A stretch of DNA of 58,252 nucleotides from Candidatus Cryptobacteroides sp. (GCA_029257745.1 JARIAS010000063.1:1-58252), one strand, 5' to 3'; shown: positions 10,612 through 20,940, numbered from the stretch's first letter. The notes: generated by a model not told the origin, from the sequence alone. Translations and numbers: made by a program.

Positions 10612-11520
10612 ATGAATAAAAATTATGTTAAATCTTATATAGTACTATTTTTACTATGTGCATGTATCTCATGTGTTAAATTGAATAAGATTACAAAATC
10701 AGAGAATGAGTATAAACCTGAAGATAACATTACGTTAAATAATTCAGAGTTTATATTAAATTCAACAATTAATCCATTAACAAAAAGCCCACAGTTAGAT
10801 CTTGATGGTGCAGGTCACTTTGAAAATGGAGACGTGAATAGGGTATTTTTACAGGATCAGACTAATAAGTATATTAAAAGTTTTGATTATACCTATGGAA
10901 ACAAATATTATTGGTATAATATATCTTTGCAAGAGGATATAAAATCTTGTTATGTATCAGCTGTTTATCCTAGTGTAGTCGCAAGTAATTATGAGCGTTT
11001 TGTATGGAATATAACAGAAAATGCAGAAGCTGATATACTATTAGCCAAAGCTGTTCTTGTATCTGTATCATCTTCTAAGCCAATAAATTTATCATTTTAT
11101 CACGCAATGCACAAACTTGCAGTGAATTTAAGGTCTAGCGATAATAGTGTATCTCAATCAGAATTGAGTACTGCACTTATTAAATGTAAGAATGTGAAAA
11201 ATTCTGCTATTCTTAATTTATTGACAGGAGAGGTAATAGGTGTTGAAGGAAATAAAGTCAATATTGACAAAACAGGGGCAAATGTAGATTTTATTATACC
11301 CTCACAAGAACTTTCAGATATAAGTGTAGAAATACAATTAGGTGAAAGAAGGGTAGAGTATATATTATCAGACTTATTAGCAAATAATAAAGATGTACAT
11401 GCTTTAGAGAGTTCTAAAACATTTGTTTTAAATATATTAGTTAAGCAAGATTCTTTTAGTATTGAGGGGAATAACATATCATCTTGGGAAAAACAAGGGG
11501 AGATAGAGGCTATTTTATAG
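10612..11520 (+). CDS. Fimbrillin family (Mfa-like) lipoprotein
   Basis: The listed ORF starts at TTG 10549. The in-frame ATG at 10612 gives a signal/lipobox MNKNYVKSYIVLFLLCACISC. Fimbrillin-like features: FENGDVNRVFL, ADILLAKA, LSFYHAMHKLAVNL, ending EGNNISSWEKQGEIEAIL. Confidence 0.7.
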   Translation: MNKNYVKSYIVLFLLCACISCVKLNKITKSENEYKPEDNITLNNSEFILNSTINPLTKSPQLDLDGAGHFENGDVNRVFLQDQTNKYIKSFDYTYGNKYYWYNISLQEDIKSCYVSAVYPSVVASNYERFVWNITENAEADILLAKAVLVSVSSSKPINLSFYHAMHKLAVNLRSSDNSVSQSELSTALIKCKNVKNSAILNLLTGEVIGVEGNKVNIDKTGANVDFIIPSQELSDISVEIQLGERRVEYILSDLLANNKDVHALESSKTFVLNILVKQDSFSIEGNNISSWEKQGEIEAIL

Positions 11521-11525
11521 AATAT

Positions 11526-13247
11526 ATGAGGATCACTTATTTATATACTTTCTTGTTTATATTATTACAGTTTATATCTTGTAATAAATTAGACAATAAT
11601 AGTGGAAATAGATATAATAATCTTACTAATGATATAGATATATCTGTAACTATATCAAATGGCAGTAAAACTAAGTCTACTATTAGTAATAGTGGAAAAA
11701 TGACTTTTCACTCAGGTGACAATATAAGATTGTTTACTCTTTCTCAGAACTTGGACTTAAGTAGTTATAGGCTTAAATATCAAGGAGATAAATGGCTTCC
11801 TCAATTGAGTTGGAGCGCTTTTAAAGGGGAGTATCTGGATTTTATTGCAGTATATCCTGATAATAATCAGAATATTAAAGATAATATCCTAATTCACACT
11901 ATCTTATCAAATCAAAATGAGCCTCAATCTTATGAGGATTCCGATCTTCTTTATTCCCATACACGTGCACAGATGAGGTCAAAGGTCAATTTAGACTTTA
12001 GTCATTGTATGACTAGGATATCTGTCATCTTGCGTAGTGATGGCTCTTTTACTGGAGAGCAAATACAAAATGCAAAGCTTTATATACATTCCTATAAGTA
12101 TGTCTATATTAATACTTTAAGTGGAAAAATTATTAAAGGAGCAGAGCCTTCTACTATTGTATTCAATCATGTAGGTGATAGTAAATTTCAGTCAATAGTA
12201 TGCCCACATAGTATTATTGATGAATGGCGTAACGCAGCATGGATAAAGATTGAAATTGCTGGTAAAAGCTTTACTTATACAGCACCTAAGTATTTAAGTG
12301 ATTCTAAGCCATTTGATGAGCTTAAATCGGGACATGAGATAGAGCTAACAATAAATTTGACTAATAAAGAGAATAAAGAAGATATAGATAATATAGAGGT
12401 TTGGAGAAATAAGACCGTATGGGTATATGGTATAAAAAATCCTCCATTGAGTGAGTGGGGCTATGTTAGTTTAGACCCTAAGAAAGAATTAGCCTTAACG
12501 TGGAAGCCAGAGTATGGTTGGTTTGATTGTAATAAAATAGACCCTAATAGGCAATCTCGATATAATTCAGATTCTGAAATATGCTGGGCAGCGGCTAATT
12601 CTAATATGATACATTGGTGGCTTAGTCAAAATAAAGACTATGTTGAGCGTTACGCTAAGTATAAGGGACCAGCTAACAATTATCCTAATTCATTTGATAG
12701 TGAGATATTTACATTCTTTAAGAAAAATTTTCCCAATACGGGTAATGATGTTTCAGCAAGTTTAAATTGGTTCTTTACAGGAAGGTATGGTACCACTGTA
12801 AGACAAGGAGCTGCATTTTTTAAGGATGTTTTTGGGGAAGGTAAAGTTATTTCAAGAATAATAACACCAAGGAGGGATAATTTTACTAAGGAGATAAAAA
12901 AAGCATTATCATCTAGGGAGGCCATAGAATGTACAATAAGGATACCAAGATACTTACATGCGATATCCGTGTGGGGTGCAGACTTTGATGATACAGGCAA
13001 TGTTTCTGCACTTTATATTGCAGATAATAACGATGGAGATAGAGCAAAACAGGAAAAGCAGTACAAGTCTTATTTTAATGCTTGGATAATTCCTGCAGGC
13101 TTGGTAAGGGTACCTGTTAAGATTATTAATGATAAGGTGTATATGGAAAGCTCAGTGGCTGGAAGATTTACAATAGAAATTACAGATCTTAATTTCTTGC
13201 CTTTAATGCACGAAAAATGGGAAGAATATTTTGCTAGTAATAACTAA
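11526..13247 (+). CDS. Lipoprotein with N-terminal fimbrillin-like domain and C-terminal IdeS/Mac-like (peptidase family C66) cysteine endopeptidase domain
   Basis: In-frame ATG 11526 gives lipobox MRITYLYTFLFILLQFISC. N-terminal half: FHSGDNIRLFTL, DLLYSHTRAQ, LDFSHCMTRISVIL. C-terminal half: VWVYGIKNPP, EYGWFDCNK, EICWAAANSNMIHWWLSQNKDYVERY, RYLHAISVWGADFDDTGNVSALYIADNN. These parallel IdeS VWTKGVTPP, QGWYDITK, LLCGAATAGNMLHWWFDQNKDQIKRY and NHVINLWGADFDSNGNLKAIYVTDSDS. Confidence 0.82.
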   Translation: MRITYLYTFLFILLQFISCNKLDNNSGNRYNNLTNDIDISVTISNGSKTKSTISNSGKMTFHSGDNIRLFTLSQNLDLSSYRLKYQGDKWLPQLSWSAFKGEYLDFIAVYPDNNQNIKDNILIHTILSNQNEPQSYEDSDLLYSHTRAQMRSKVNLDFSHCMTRISVILRSDGSFTGEQIQNAKLYIHSYKYVYINTLSGKIIKGAEPSTIVFNHVGDSKFQSIVCPHSIIDEWRNAAWIKIEIAGKSFTYTAPKYLSDSKPFDELKSGHEIELTINLTNKENKEDIDNIEVWRNKTVWVYGIKNPPLSEWGYVSLDPKKELALTWKPEYGWFDCNKIDPNRQSRYNSDSEICWAAANSNMIHWWLSQNKDYVERYAKYKGPANNYPNSFDSEIFTFFKKNFPNTGNDVSASLNWFFTGRYGTTVRQGAAFFKDVFGEGKVISRIITPRRDNFTKEIKKALSSREAIECTIRIPRYLHAISVWGADFDDTGNVSALYIADNNDGDRAKQEKQYKSYFNAWIIPAGLVRVPVKIINDKVYMESSVAGRFTIEITDLNFLPLMHEKWEEYFASNN

Positions 13248-13281
13248 ATAAACCTTTTATTGATTTTAAATAAAAGCTCTA

Positions 13282-14379
13282 ATGGCAATTATAGAAAAAA
13301 TAAAGATTAATAATTTTAAAAATATAGAATGGCAGGATTTGTCTTTTTCTTCAAAGATAAATTGTATATCTGGCAATAATGGAGAGGGAAAAACTAATCT
13401 ATTAGATGCAATATACTATTTATCAATGACAAAATCTGCATTCTCTAGTTTGGAGAAGTACAATTATAGATATGGTAGTGAGGAGTTTTCTTTGTATGCT
13501 AAATATTTATTAAATAATAATTTACATACAGAATTACTTTATAAGGTATCTAATAAATCTAAAAGAATAAGTCGTGATGAGAAGTTGTTAGAACGTCTTA
13601 GCGATCATATTGGAAACTTTCCCATTGTTATGGTAAGTCCCTCTGACATAGCTTTAGTAGGTAATTCAGATGAGGAAAGGCGAAGATTTGTGAATTTTGT
13701 GCTTTCTCAAATTAATAAGGAGTATTTGGATAAAATAATGAGGTATAATTATATATTATCCAATAGGAATAAATTGCTAAAATTAGAAAGTATAGATAAG
13801 GATCTTATTGATTTTCAAGACATAGAACTTTCTCAATTGGCTCAGTATATATATGGGCTTAGAAAGCAGTTTATAGAAGATCTGAGTCCCATACTTGCAA
13901 AGTATTATAAAATATTATCTTCTGATAAAGAACAAGTTTCAATACAATATTCATCAGATTTGGATAGGGGAGATTTGTATACTATTTTAAAGAATAACTT
14001 TAATAAGGATCTAATCCTTAAAAGGACTAATTATGGTATACATAAAGATGAGATTTTATTTCAGATGGGGGAGTATTCAATAAGAAGATCTGGCTCACAA
14101 GGTCAGCAAAAGTCTTTTTTATTGGCACTTAAGTTTGCTCAGTATGAATTGATGAAAAAGGTACAAAATGTAGCCCCTATCTTGCTTTTAGATGACCTTT
14201 TTGATAAGTTAGATATGACTAGGGTAGAGAACTTGTTATCAATGGTTATCAGTTCAGATTTCGGACAGATTTTCATTAGTGACAGTAATAAGATACGTAT
14301 GCAAAATATAGTTGATAAACTTACTATGGATAGTGCTTATTATGAGGCTGTTAATGGTTGCTTTACAAAGTTAGATTAG
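13282..14379 (+). CDS. recF: DNA replication and repair protein RecF
   Basis: IEKIKINNFKNIEWQDLSFSSKINCISGNNGEGKTNLLDAIYYLSMTKSAF, RRSGSQGQQKSFLLALKFAQ, ILLLDDLFDKLD. Confidence 0.94.
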   Translation: MAIIEKIKINNFKNIEWQDLSFSSKINCISGNNGEGKTNLLDAIYYLSMTKSAFSSLEKYNYRYGSEEFSLYAKYLLNNNLHTELLYKVSNKSKRISRDEKLLERLSDHIGNFPIVMVSPSDIALVGNSDEERRRFVNFVLSQINKEYLDKIMRYNYILSNRNKLLKLESIDKDLIDFQDIELSQLAQYIYGLRKQFIEDLSPILAKYYKILSSDKEQVSIQYSSDLDRGDLYTILKNNFNKDLILKRTNYGIHKDEILFQMGEYSIRRSGSQGQQKSFLLALKFAQYELMKKVQNVAPILLLDDLFDKLDMTRVENLLSMVISSDFGQIFISDSNKIRMQNIVDKLTMDSAYYEAVNGCFTKLD

Positions 14380-14415
14380 TAATAGATAAATAATTTATAT
14401 AATAATTTAGAAGAT

Positions 14416-14814
14416 ATGAAAATAAAAAGGATTTTAATTGTTGGAATATCAATTATATTAGGAGTCTTTATGCTTTTTGCTGCATATAATCATGTAGCAA
14501 AACCTGAAGCCTATAGTGCCATGATTCCTTTCTTTATTCCACAACAATTGGCTCATTTATTTGCAATAATTACAGAGTCTTGTATAGGTGTTTTTCTTAT
14601 ATTACCTAAGAATAGAAGATATGCTGCTCTGGCAATGTGTCTATTGATGATTTGCTTTTTGCCCTTACATATATGGGATCTATTTAGAGAAAATCATGCA
14701 GAGAATATCTTAATCCCTACAATGCAGATTGCAATTATTAGGTTTATTATTCAAATATTAGTAATAGTAGCTACATTCTTTTTACATAAAGCTTTAGCTA
14801 AACTTGAAAAATAA
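14416..14814 (+). CDS. DoxX-like small integral membrane protein
   Basis: 132 aa with four hydrophobic segments. FAAYNHVAKPEAYSAMIPFFIP and ITESCIGVFLILP are typical of DoxX/MauE-like proteins. Confidence 0.65.
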   Translation: MKIKRILIVGISIILGVFMLFAAYNHVAKPEAYSAMIPFFIPQQLAHLFAIITESCIGVFLILPKNRRYAALAMCLLMICFLPLHIWDLFRENHAENILIPTMQIAIIRFIIQILVIVATFFLHKALAKLEK

Positions 14815-14822
14815 TATAATAA

Positions 14823-15983
14823 ATGAAGAACTTTATATATAAAAATCCAACAAAGATATTATTTGGTAAAGCTATGATTGCCAAATTATCTAATGAAATT
14901 CCTAGTGATGCTAGGATTTTATTAGTATATGGTGGTGGTAGTATAAAGACCAATGGTATATATAATCAGGTAATGGACTTGCTATCAGCTTATTATTTTG
15001 AAGAATTTTCGGGTGTAAAGGCAAATCATGAATATGAACTATTACTTAAGGCTGTGGAATTGATTAAAGAAAAACAGTTAAATTATATTTTAGCTGTCGG
15101 TGGTGGTTCTGTAATAGATGCTTGTAAATTTATAGCAGCTGCCGCTAAGTATAAAGGTGATAATCCTTGGGATATGATGTCGATTCGCTATGTTGTTAAA
15201 GAAGCCCTAGCCTTTTCTACCATTGTTACGTTACCAGCTACTGGCTCTGAGATGAATTCTGGTGCAGTTATATCATATAGAGCTATTAAAGAAAAACGTT
15301 CTTTTAAATCTGAATTACTTTTTCCTCAAGCATCTGTATTGGACCCAACAGTTGTATCTTCCTTACCTGTAAGACAAATAGTTAATGGTATTGTAGATGC
15401 CTTTAATCATGTTTTTGAGCAGTATATGACTGAAAGAGAGGGAACTATACTACAAGATTACTTTGCAGAAAGTATCTTACATACATTAAAAGCGATTGGA
15501 AAAGATATAATTAAAGATCCCAGCAATTATGATTTGGCATCTGATTTTATGTGGTCTTGTACTATGGCACTTAATGGATTGATAGCACAAGGAGTGCCAA
15601 CAGATTGGGGAATACATGCTATTGGACACGAATTAACAGCTTTATTTCAAATAGACCATGCACGCACATTGGCAATAATTGGCCCTAGATATTATGAGCA
15701 TAATTTTGAGTTTAAGAAGCAAAAGCTTGCACAGTATGCTGAAAGAGTATGGAATGTACAAGAGGGAGATCTTGAGTATAAAGCAAAGCAGGCAATAGTG
15801 ATGACTGAAAATTTCTATCATTCTTTGGGAATAAGTACTAAACTTTCAGATTATACGAGTGAGTATGAAGGAACAGCAGAACTTATAGCAGAACGTTTTA
15901 CAAAAAGAGGCTGGTTGGGATTAGGGGAAAAGCAAAATGTTAGTCCTGATGATGTAAAAGAGATTATATTAAAAAGTTATTAG
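14823..15983 (+). CDS. Iron-containing alcohol dehydrogenase (YqhD/butanol dehydrogenase-like)
   Basis: NFIYKNPTKILFGK, YGGGSIKTNGIY, AVGGGSVIDACKFIAAAAKY, LPATGSEMNSGAVIS, GIHAIGHELTALFQIDHARTLAI. Confidence 0.93.
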   Translation: MKNFIYKNPTKILFGKAMIAKLSNEIPSDARILLVYGGGSIKTNGIYNQVMDLLSAYYFEEFSGVKANHEYELLLKAVELIKEKQLNYILAVGGGSVIDACKFIAAAAKYKGDNPWDMMSIRYVVKEALAFSTIVTLPATGSEMNSGAVISYRAIKEKRSFKSELLFPQASVLDPTVVSSLPVRQIVNGIVDAFNHVFEQYMTEREGTILQDYFAESILHTLKAIGKDIIKDPSNYDLASDFMWSCTMALNGLIAQGVPTDWGIHAIGHELTALFQIDHARTLAIIGPRYYEHNFEFKKQKLAQYAERVWNVQEGDLEYKAKQAIVMTENFYHSLGISTKLSDYTSEYEGTAELIAERFTKRGWLGLGEKQNVSPDDVKEIILKSY

Positions 15984-16001
15984 AACTTTAATAATATCAA
16001 T

Positions 16002-16035
16002 AAAAGGCGTTAAAATCAATATTTTAACGCCTTTT
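16002..16035. terminator. Bidirectional intrinsic terminator between convergent alcohol dehydrogenase and rho genes
   Basis: aaaaggcgttaaaat / attttaacgcctttt inverted repeat with a short loop and A/T tracts on both sides. Confidence 0.85.
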
Positions 16036-16054
16036 ATTATCTAAATAACTTATA

Positions 16055-17959
16055 TTATAAGTCTTCTCTACTAAACGAAGCCATATTATCTAGTAGGTCT
16101 TCATTTGTCTTGTATAAATCCATTTGTTGAAGCATAAAGTTCATTGCCTCAATTGGATTCATTTCTGCTAAATATTTTCTTAGTACCCATACCCTACCAG
16201 CTGTATATGGCGTATAAAGCAGGTCATCACGTCTTGTTCCAGATAGTAAAAGATTGACGGCAGGGAAGGTGCGTCTATTTGCAAGATTTCTATCCAATTG
16301 TAGCTCCATATTACCAGTTCCCTTAAATTCTTCAAATATTACATCGTCCATTTTAGAACCTGTTTCAGTAAGGGCTGTTGCAAGAATTGTCAATGAACCA
16401 CCACCTTCAATATTTCTGGCTGCACCAAAGAAGCGTTTTGGCTTTTGTAGGGCATTTGCGTCAACACCGCCTGATAGAACCTTACCAGATGTCGGTTGCA
16501 CTGTATTGTAAGCTCTTGCTAATCTTGTTATTGAGTCTAATAAAATGACAACATCGTGTCCACATTCTACCAAACGTCTAGCCTTTTCTAATACCATATT
16601 TGCTACCTTAACGTGGCTCTCAGCTGGTTCATCAAATGTTGATGCAACGACCTCTGCTTTTACGCTACGTCTCATATCTGTAACTTCTTCAGGTCTCTCA
16701 TCTATAAGAAGTACTATTTCATATACCTCTGGATGATTTTCAGCGATAGCATTAGCAATTGATTTGAGTAAGACTGTCTTACCTGTCTTAGGTTGTGCAA
16801 CAATAAGACCTCTTTGTCCCTTTCCAATGGGAGCAAACATATCTACAACTCTACATGCTATATCATCACCTCGTCTACTAGTTTTGAGATTAAATTTCTC
16901 ATCAGGAAATAAGGGTGTTAAAAAGTCAAAAGGGACTCTATCTCTGATAAATTCAGGTTTTCTTCCGTTGATATACTTGATTTTTACAAGAGGGAAATAT
17001 TTATCACCATCTTTTGGGGGTTTGATCTCACCTGTAATTGTATCACCATTTTTAAGAGCATTAAATTTGATTTGATTTTGAGATACATATATGTCATCTG
17101 GTGAGTTTAGATAATTGTAATCTGATGACCTTAAAAAACCATAGCCGTCAGGCATTATTTCTAGTACGCCTGTTGCTTCTACTACACCATCAAAATCAAA
17201 TTTGTTGGCTACTTGGGTATCGTTATTATTATAATTGCTGTAAGGACGTTTATTATTATTGTTATTACGACGATTATTTTGCTGACGATTTTGCTCTTTT
17301 TGTCTTTCTTCTAGATTCTTAATTGCAAATTTAGCCTTCTCAATAATCTCCTCTTTACTTGGTATCTTAGATTTTTTATCTTCAATACTGACTGTATCTT
17401 CTTTTGTCTTAATAGCATCAGTCTCTACTGTGCTTTTATCTTCTTTTGTTTCTATGCCCGTATTCTCAAGTTTTTTTTCTAGTCTAGGTCTACCTCTTTT
17501 TCTTTTTTCCTTAGATTTAAACTCTGCAGTTTCTGCTGTCTTTGCATTTTTATCAGAATTTTGTGATATATCTTCGCTTTTATTAGTAGCTAACTCAGTC
17601 TTAGTTTCTTTTTCATCTGTGTTTTTGACACTATTTTTTCTTGGTCTTCCAACCTTTCTTTTTACCTTAGTTTCTTCTTTATTTTCAGGAACAATAGTTT
17701 TGTCTGAGTTCTCTTCTGACTGTGTTTCAGTTTCTTTAGCCTTTGTTGAATCTTTTTTATCCTTAGGTTTCTTAATCTTATTCTTTTTAGCAGGTAATAT
17801 ATCTTTCTGTTTAGAACTGATAATAGCTTGCTGATCAAGTATAGCAAAACCTAGTTCCTCTCTGGACATCTTAGTAGTCCTACTAATTCCTAGCTCCTCT
17901 GCTAATGTGCGAAGTTTGTCTTCTGACATAGAGTTTAACTCAATTAGACTGTAAGTCAT
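16055..17959 (-). CDS. rho: Transcription termination factor Rho with long low-complexity N-terminal insertion
   Basis: [88 protein letters not shown]-terminal Rho_N-like [14 protein letters not shown], then about 200 aa of K/E/T/N-rich sequence. Confidence 0.95.
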   Translation of the reverse strand: MTYSLIELNSMSEDKLRTLAEELGISRTTKMSREELGFAILDQQAIISSKQKDILPAKKNKIKKPKDKKDSTKAKETETQSEENSDKTIVPENKEETKVKRKVGRPRKNSVKNTDEKETKTELATNKSEDISQNSDKNAKTAETAEFKSKEKRKRGRPRLEKKLENTGIETKEDKSTVETDAIKTKEDTVSIEDKKSKIPSKEEIIEKAKFAIKNLEERQKEQNRQQNNRRNNNNNKRPYSNYNNNDTQVANKFDFDGVVEATGVLEIMPDGYGFLRSSDYNYLNSPDDIYVSQNQIKFNALKNGDTITGEIKPPKDGDKYFPLVKIKYINGRKPEFIRDRVPFDFLTPLFPDEKFNLKTSRRGDDIACRVVDMFAPIGKGQRGLIVAQPKTGKTVLLKSIANAIAENHPEVYEIVLLIDERPEEVTDMRRSVKAEVVASTFDEPAESHVKVANMVLEKARRLVECGHDVVILLDSITRLARAYNTVQPTSGKVLSGGVDANALQKPKRFFGAARNIEGGGSLTILATALTETGSKMDDVIFEEFKGTGNMELQLDRNLANRRTFPAVNLLLSGTRRDDLLYTPYTAGRVWVLRKYLAEMNPIEAMNFMLQQMDLYKTNEDLLDNMASFSREDL

Positions 17960-18109
17960 AAATAGTTGATTTAGATTTAATTAGATAATCTTATTTAATT
18001 TTTGTGATTTTTCACTTGAAAGATTGATAATCCCTTGATAGGAATATCTGAATTATTTACAAATATATACGTTTTTTTTGAGATATACAAGATATTTGAA
18101 AGATATAAA

Positions 18110-20887
18110 TTATCTGTCCCAATAACTTGCACTCTTTTTAAATTTAAGCAAATCTGCTAATGCTGCGGCATTTGCGGCAATTCTGAAACTCCATGATTGC
18201 CATGTTCCAGTAGGTACCCATGATATAGAAATATTAAAGCAGTGTAGATCATATGTCGCACTTAACTGAGTAGTAGTTAATTTCATTTGCATAATATCTA
18301 TACCTGAACTTGCATTTATGCTAAATTGTGGAGTGATTTTGACGTTTCCACTAAGACCAAGTGTTTGAGTAATACGACTTTGTTCTACTAATTTATTATT
18401 TACCGTATTATAAGATTTAAATAATGATATGTTATAGTTAATATTTAAAGACCATGGTACATTTGGATTGGTATAATATAACCAGCCACCAGGTATATAT
18501 TCTCCAGTCAAGGGGTGATAGTATCTCCTTTGATAAAAACTGCTAGGATTGGCGTTGTGGCCGTTATCTTCTCCTTCTGCAGGACTTTGAGCGAAATTTT
18601 TTGTGCCATCATTTCCATTTATATGTCCTTGTCCTGAGATAGAATAAGATAAAGAAGCACTTGCACTAGTAAGTCTAGCCAAACTCTTATATCCAGATTG
18701 CACAAAATTAAACTTATTTATACGTCTGCCATTAGCATTTAGTGCATATGGATCAAAATTCATATTGGCACTGACATTTACCTTACTAAATAAGGAAGTA
18801 GACATACTTACACCTATATTACTCATATTTAATGAGTCGGCTAGAAAATTATATCCTGTTGATATATTAAATTGGTCAATCAATTTAATTTTTTGAACTC
18901 CCTTACCAGTCGTATCTCTAAGATTTCTAACTTTTGCTTCTAGGTTGTTACCAATACTGATACTTGCAGAAGCTGTCTTACCTTTTCCCGGAGGAGAATT
19001 TAGCTGTCCTGCATATATGTTATAATCATAGCTTCTTTGTTTACCATCTTTATCAGTATATTCATATGTTCGCCATCCGTTGGCATAAGTCCCAAGCTCT
19101 GGACTGACAGAAAATGAGATGCTAGGTGAAATAACGTGTCTGATAGCTTGTATTCTATGTATCTTACCAAAATTAAATGTTCCATAAATACGAGTTGACA
19201 TAGACATACTACCAGAGTAGCTTTGACTAATTCCAAATGAGTTAAGTTGTTTACCCTCAATCCTTTCGACTCTATTAGTCTTTGGATTGTATTTTACAGA
19301 ACTTTTTCTGAAGTACCAATTTTGCCCATAACTAATACTTGGGTTAAAATTAAAATAATTAGCTAGGGTAAAACTTGGAAGTCCAATAGAGAAACGATGA
19401 TTCATACCTGTTTTAAACTTGTCATAAAATCCAGGTTTATTAAATTCTCTAGCTTTGAAACTTATTCTATTTTGTAGAGAGGTGTTATAGCCAAAAGAAA
19501 TCTTTTCATAAACCCTTTCTTTGCCAACTCTGTTTTTTCTTCTGAAAGGATAAAAGGTAGGTACGGATAGACTTATATTTGGCAATGAAAAGCTATAAGA
19601 AGAATCCCTTGAGTTCTGATTGTGTAATAGGTTTAGTGATAAGTTAGCCTTACCATTCCAGTTCTTGGAAAAAGATATAGAAGATGATGCCTGATTCTGA
19701 AGAGCTTCAGTGACAGATCTAGAATTATATCTGTTATTAGATGGACTAGAGAAATTGACTGAAGCAGAAAAAGAGGTTCCAGGCATAAATTTGGGGTCTT
19801 GTTGATGGGACCATCTTAAAGCAAGGTTCCTACTTTGGAAGAAATCTGGACTGCCTTTTTCTCCTGATTGGTCATTAGAATAGGTAAAGGCAAAATTGCC
19901 ATTAAATTTATATAATACCTTATATCTTGAATTGATATCAACACTCCAAGAACCTAAGGTGTAGACATCTCCTGTCACTGATAAATCAAAGTGATCTCCA
20001 AATACAAAATACATACCTAAATCTCTCATATAGAATCCTCTAGACACTTCTTCACCAAAGGTAGGCATGAGTAGTCCAGTCGCTCTTTGTGGTCTTTTAG
20101 GAACGAAGCCAAAAGGTAATACTATTGGCAGAGGAACATCTTCGACTACTGCCCATGCAGGACCAAATACTGTTTTTCTACTTGGTTTAGTTATAACTTT
20201 AGCCGCTGTTAGAGAAAGATAGTAGTGTGGGTGTTCAAGGTCGCATACAGTATATTTTCCATCTGTGATATTTATAGATTTATCGGGCATCATTTTAATG
20301 TTATTGCCCTGTAATAGTCCCTCATCTTGTTGAGTTACCATATTGGATATGATAGCCTTTCTCGTTTTAAAATTGTATTTTAACTCTTTCATCTTATAAG
20401 TAGCGTTGCCTTCTGTCATTGTCGGCATACCTATTATCTGATTGCTAAGAGTGTCAAGCCTACCTTTTGCATGCACAGTTCCAGTGAGCATATCATATTC
20501 CATAAAATCTGCTGTAAGTTTAAGATTACCATATCTAACCACAACATCTCCATAGTAGTATACCTTTCTTTTTCCATTACTAAAATCTTGAACAACAGAG
20601 TCTTTAGCACTAGAAAATGCAGGAGCGTCAAGAGAACTTTGTTTTTGTAAGGAAATACTATCTATTCTGTGTAAAGAGTCTGCACGATGTATAGAATCTC
20701 TACGGGCCTTTAATGAGTCAGATAAGTGTATATCTTTATGCTTATTGAACAAGACAGCCTGATTGAATATGGATTTAGTCTTTTTGTCTTGCCCATAACT
20801 TGTATATGAAACTAGACATAGTGCTAAACTTAATAATAGTATTGTATATATTGATATATTTTTAGCCTTCACCTTACTTTTACACAT
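18110..20887 (-). CDS. lptD: LptD/OstA-like LPS-assembly outer membrane protein
   Basis: The ORF runs 18110..20935, but a TATCTTTG promoter box lies at 20933-20940(-), so translation more likely starts at Met 20887 (MCKSKVKAKNISIYTILLLSLALCLVSYTSYGQ signal peptide). OstA_N-like YYGDVVVRYGNLKLTADFMEYDMLTGTVHAKG, then LPFGFVPKRPQRATGLLMPTFGEEVSRGFYMRDLGMYF and a beta-barrel. Confidence 0.85.
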   Translation of the reverse strand: MCKSKVKAKNISIYTILLLSLALCLVSYTSYGQDKKTKSIFNQAVLFNKHKDIHLSDSLKARRDSIHRADSLHRIDSISLQKQSSLDAPAFSSAKDSVVQDFSNGKRKVYYYGDVVVRYGNLKLTADFMEYDMLTGTVHAKGRLDTLSNQIIGMPTMTEGNATYKMKELKYNFKTRKAIISNMVTQQDEGLLQGNNIKMMPDKSINITDGKYTVCDLEHPHYYLSLTAAKVITKPSRKTVFGPAWAVVEDVPLPIVLPFGFVPKRPQRATGLLMPTFGEEVSRGFYMRDLGMYFVFGDHFDLSVTGDVYTLGSWSVDINSRYKVLYKFNGNFAFTYSNDQSGEKGSPDFFQSRNLALRWSHQQDPKFMPGTSFSASVNFSSPSNNRYNSRSVTEALQNQASSSISFSKNWNGKANLSLNLLHNQNSRDSSYSFSLPNISLSVPTFYPFRRKNRVGKERVYEKISFGYNTSLQNRISFKAREFNKPGFYDKFKTGMNHRFSIGLPSFTLANYFNFNPSISYGQNWYFRKSSVKYNPKTNRVERIEGKQLNSFGISQSYSGSMSMSTRIYGTFNFGKIHRIQAIRHVISPSISFSVSPELGTYANGWRTYEYTDKDGKQRSYDYNIYAGQLNSPPGKGKTASASISIGNNLEAKVRNLRDTTGKGVQKIKLIDQFNISTGYNFLADSLNMSNIGVSMSTSLFSKVNVSANMNFDPYALNANGRRINKFNFVQSGYKSLARLTSASASLSYSISGQGHINGNDGTKNFAQSPAEGEDNGHNANPSSFYQRRYYHPLTGEYIPGGWLYYTNPNVPWSLNINYNISLFKSYNTVNNKLVEQSRITQTLGLSGNVKITPQFSINASSGIDIMQMKLTTTQLSATYDLHCFNISISWVPTGTWQSWSFRIAANAAALADLLKFKKSASYWDR

Positions 20888-20932
20888 AAATATGTTTTTG
20901 ATAAAAGAGAATTTTACTAAATTCGCATTATA

Positions 20933-20940
20933 CAAAGATA
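20933..20940 (-). promoter_or_regulatory. -7 box (TATCTTTG on minus strand) for lptD-like gene
   Basis: caaagata on plus strand, 45 nt upstream of the proposed lptD start. Confidence 0.5.

Noticed and set aside
17101-17834. Plus-strand ORFs (73 and 134 aa) opposite the Rho insertion
   Set aside because: Mirror of the low-complexity Lys/Glu/Asn coding sequence of rho; Leu/Ser/Phe-rich translations with no recognisable domain.
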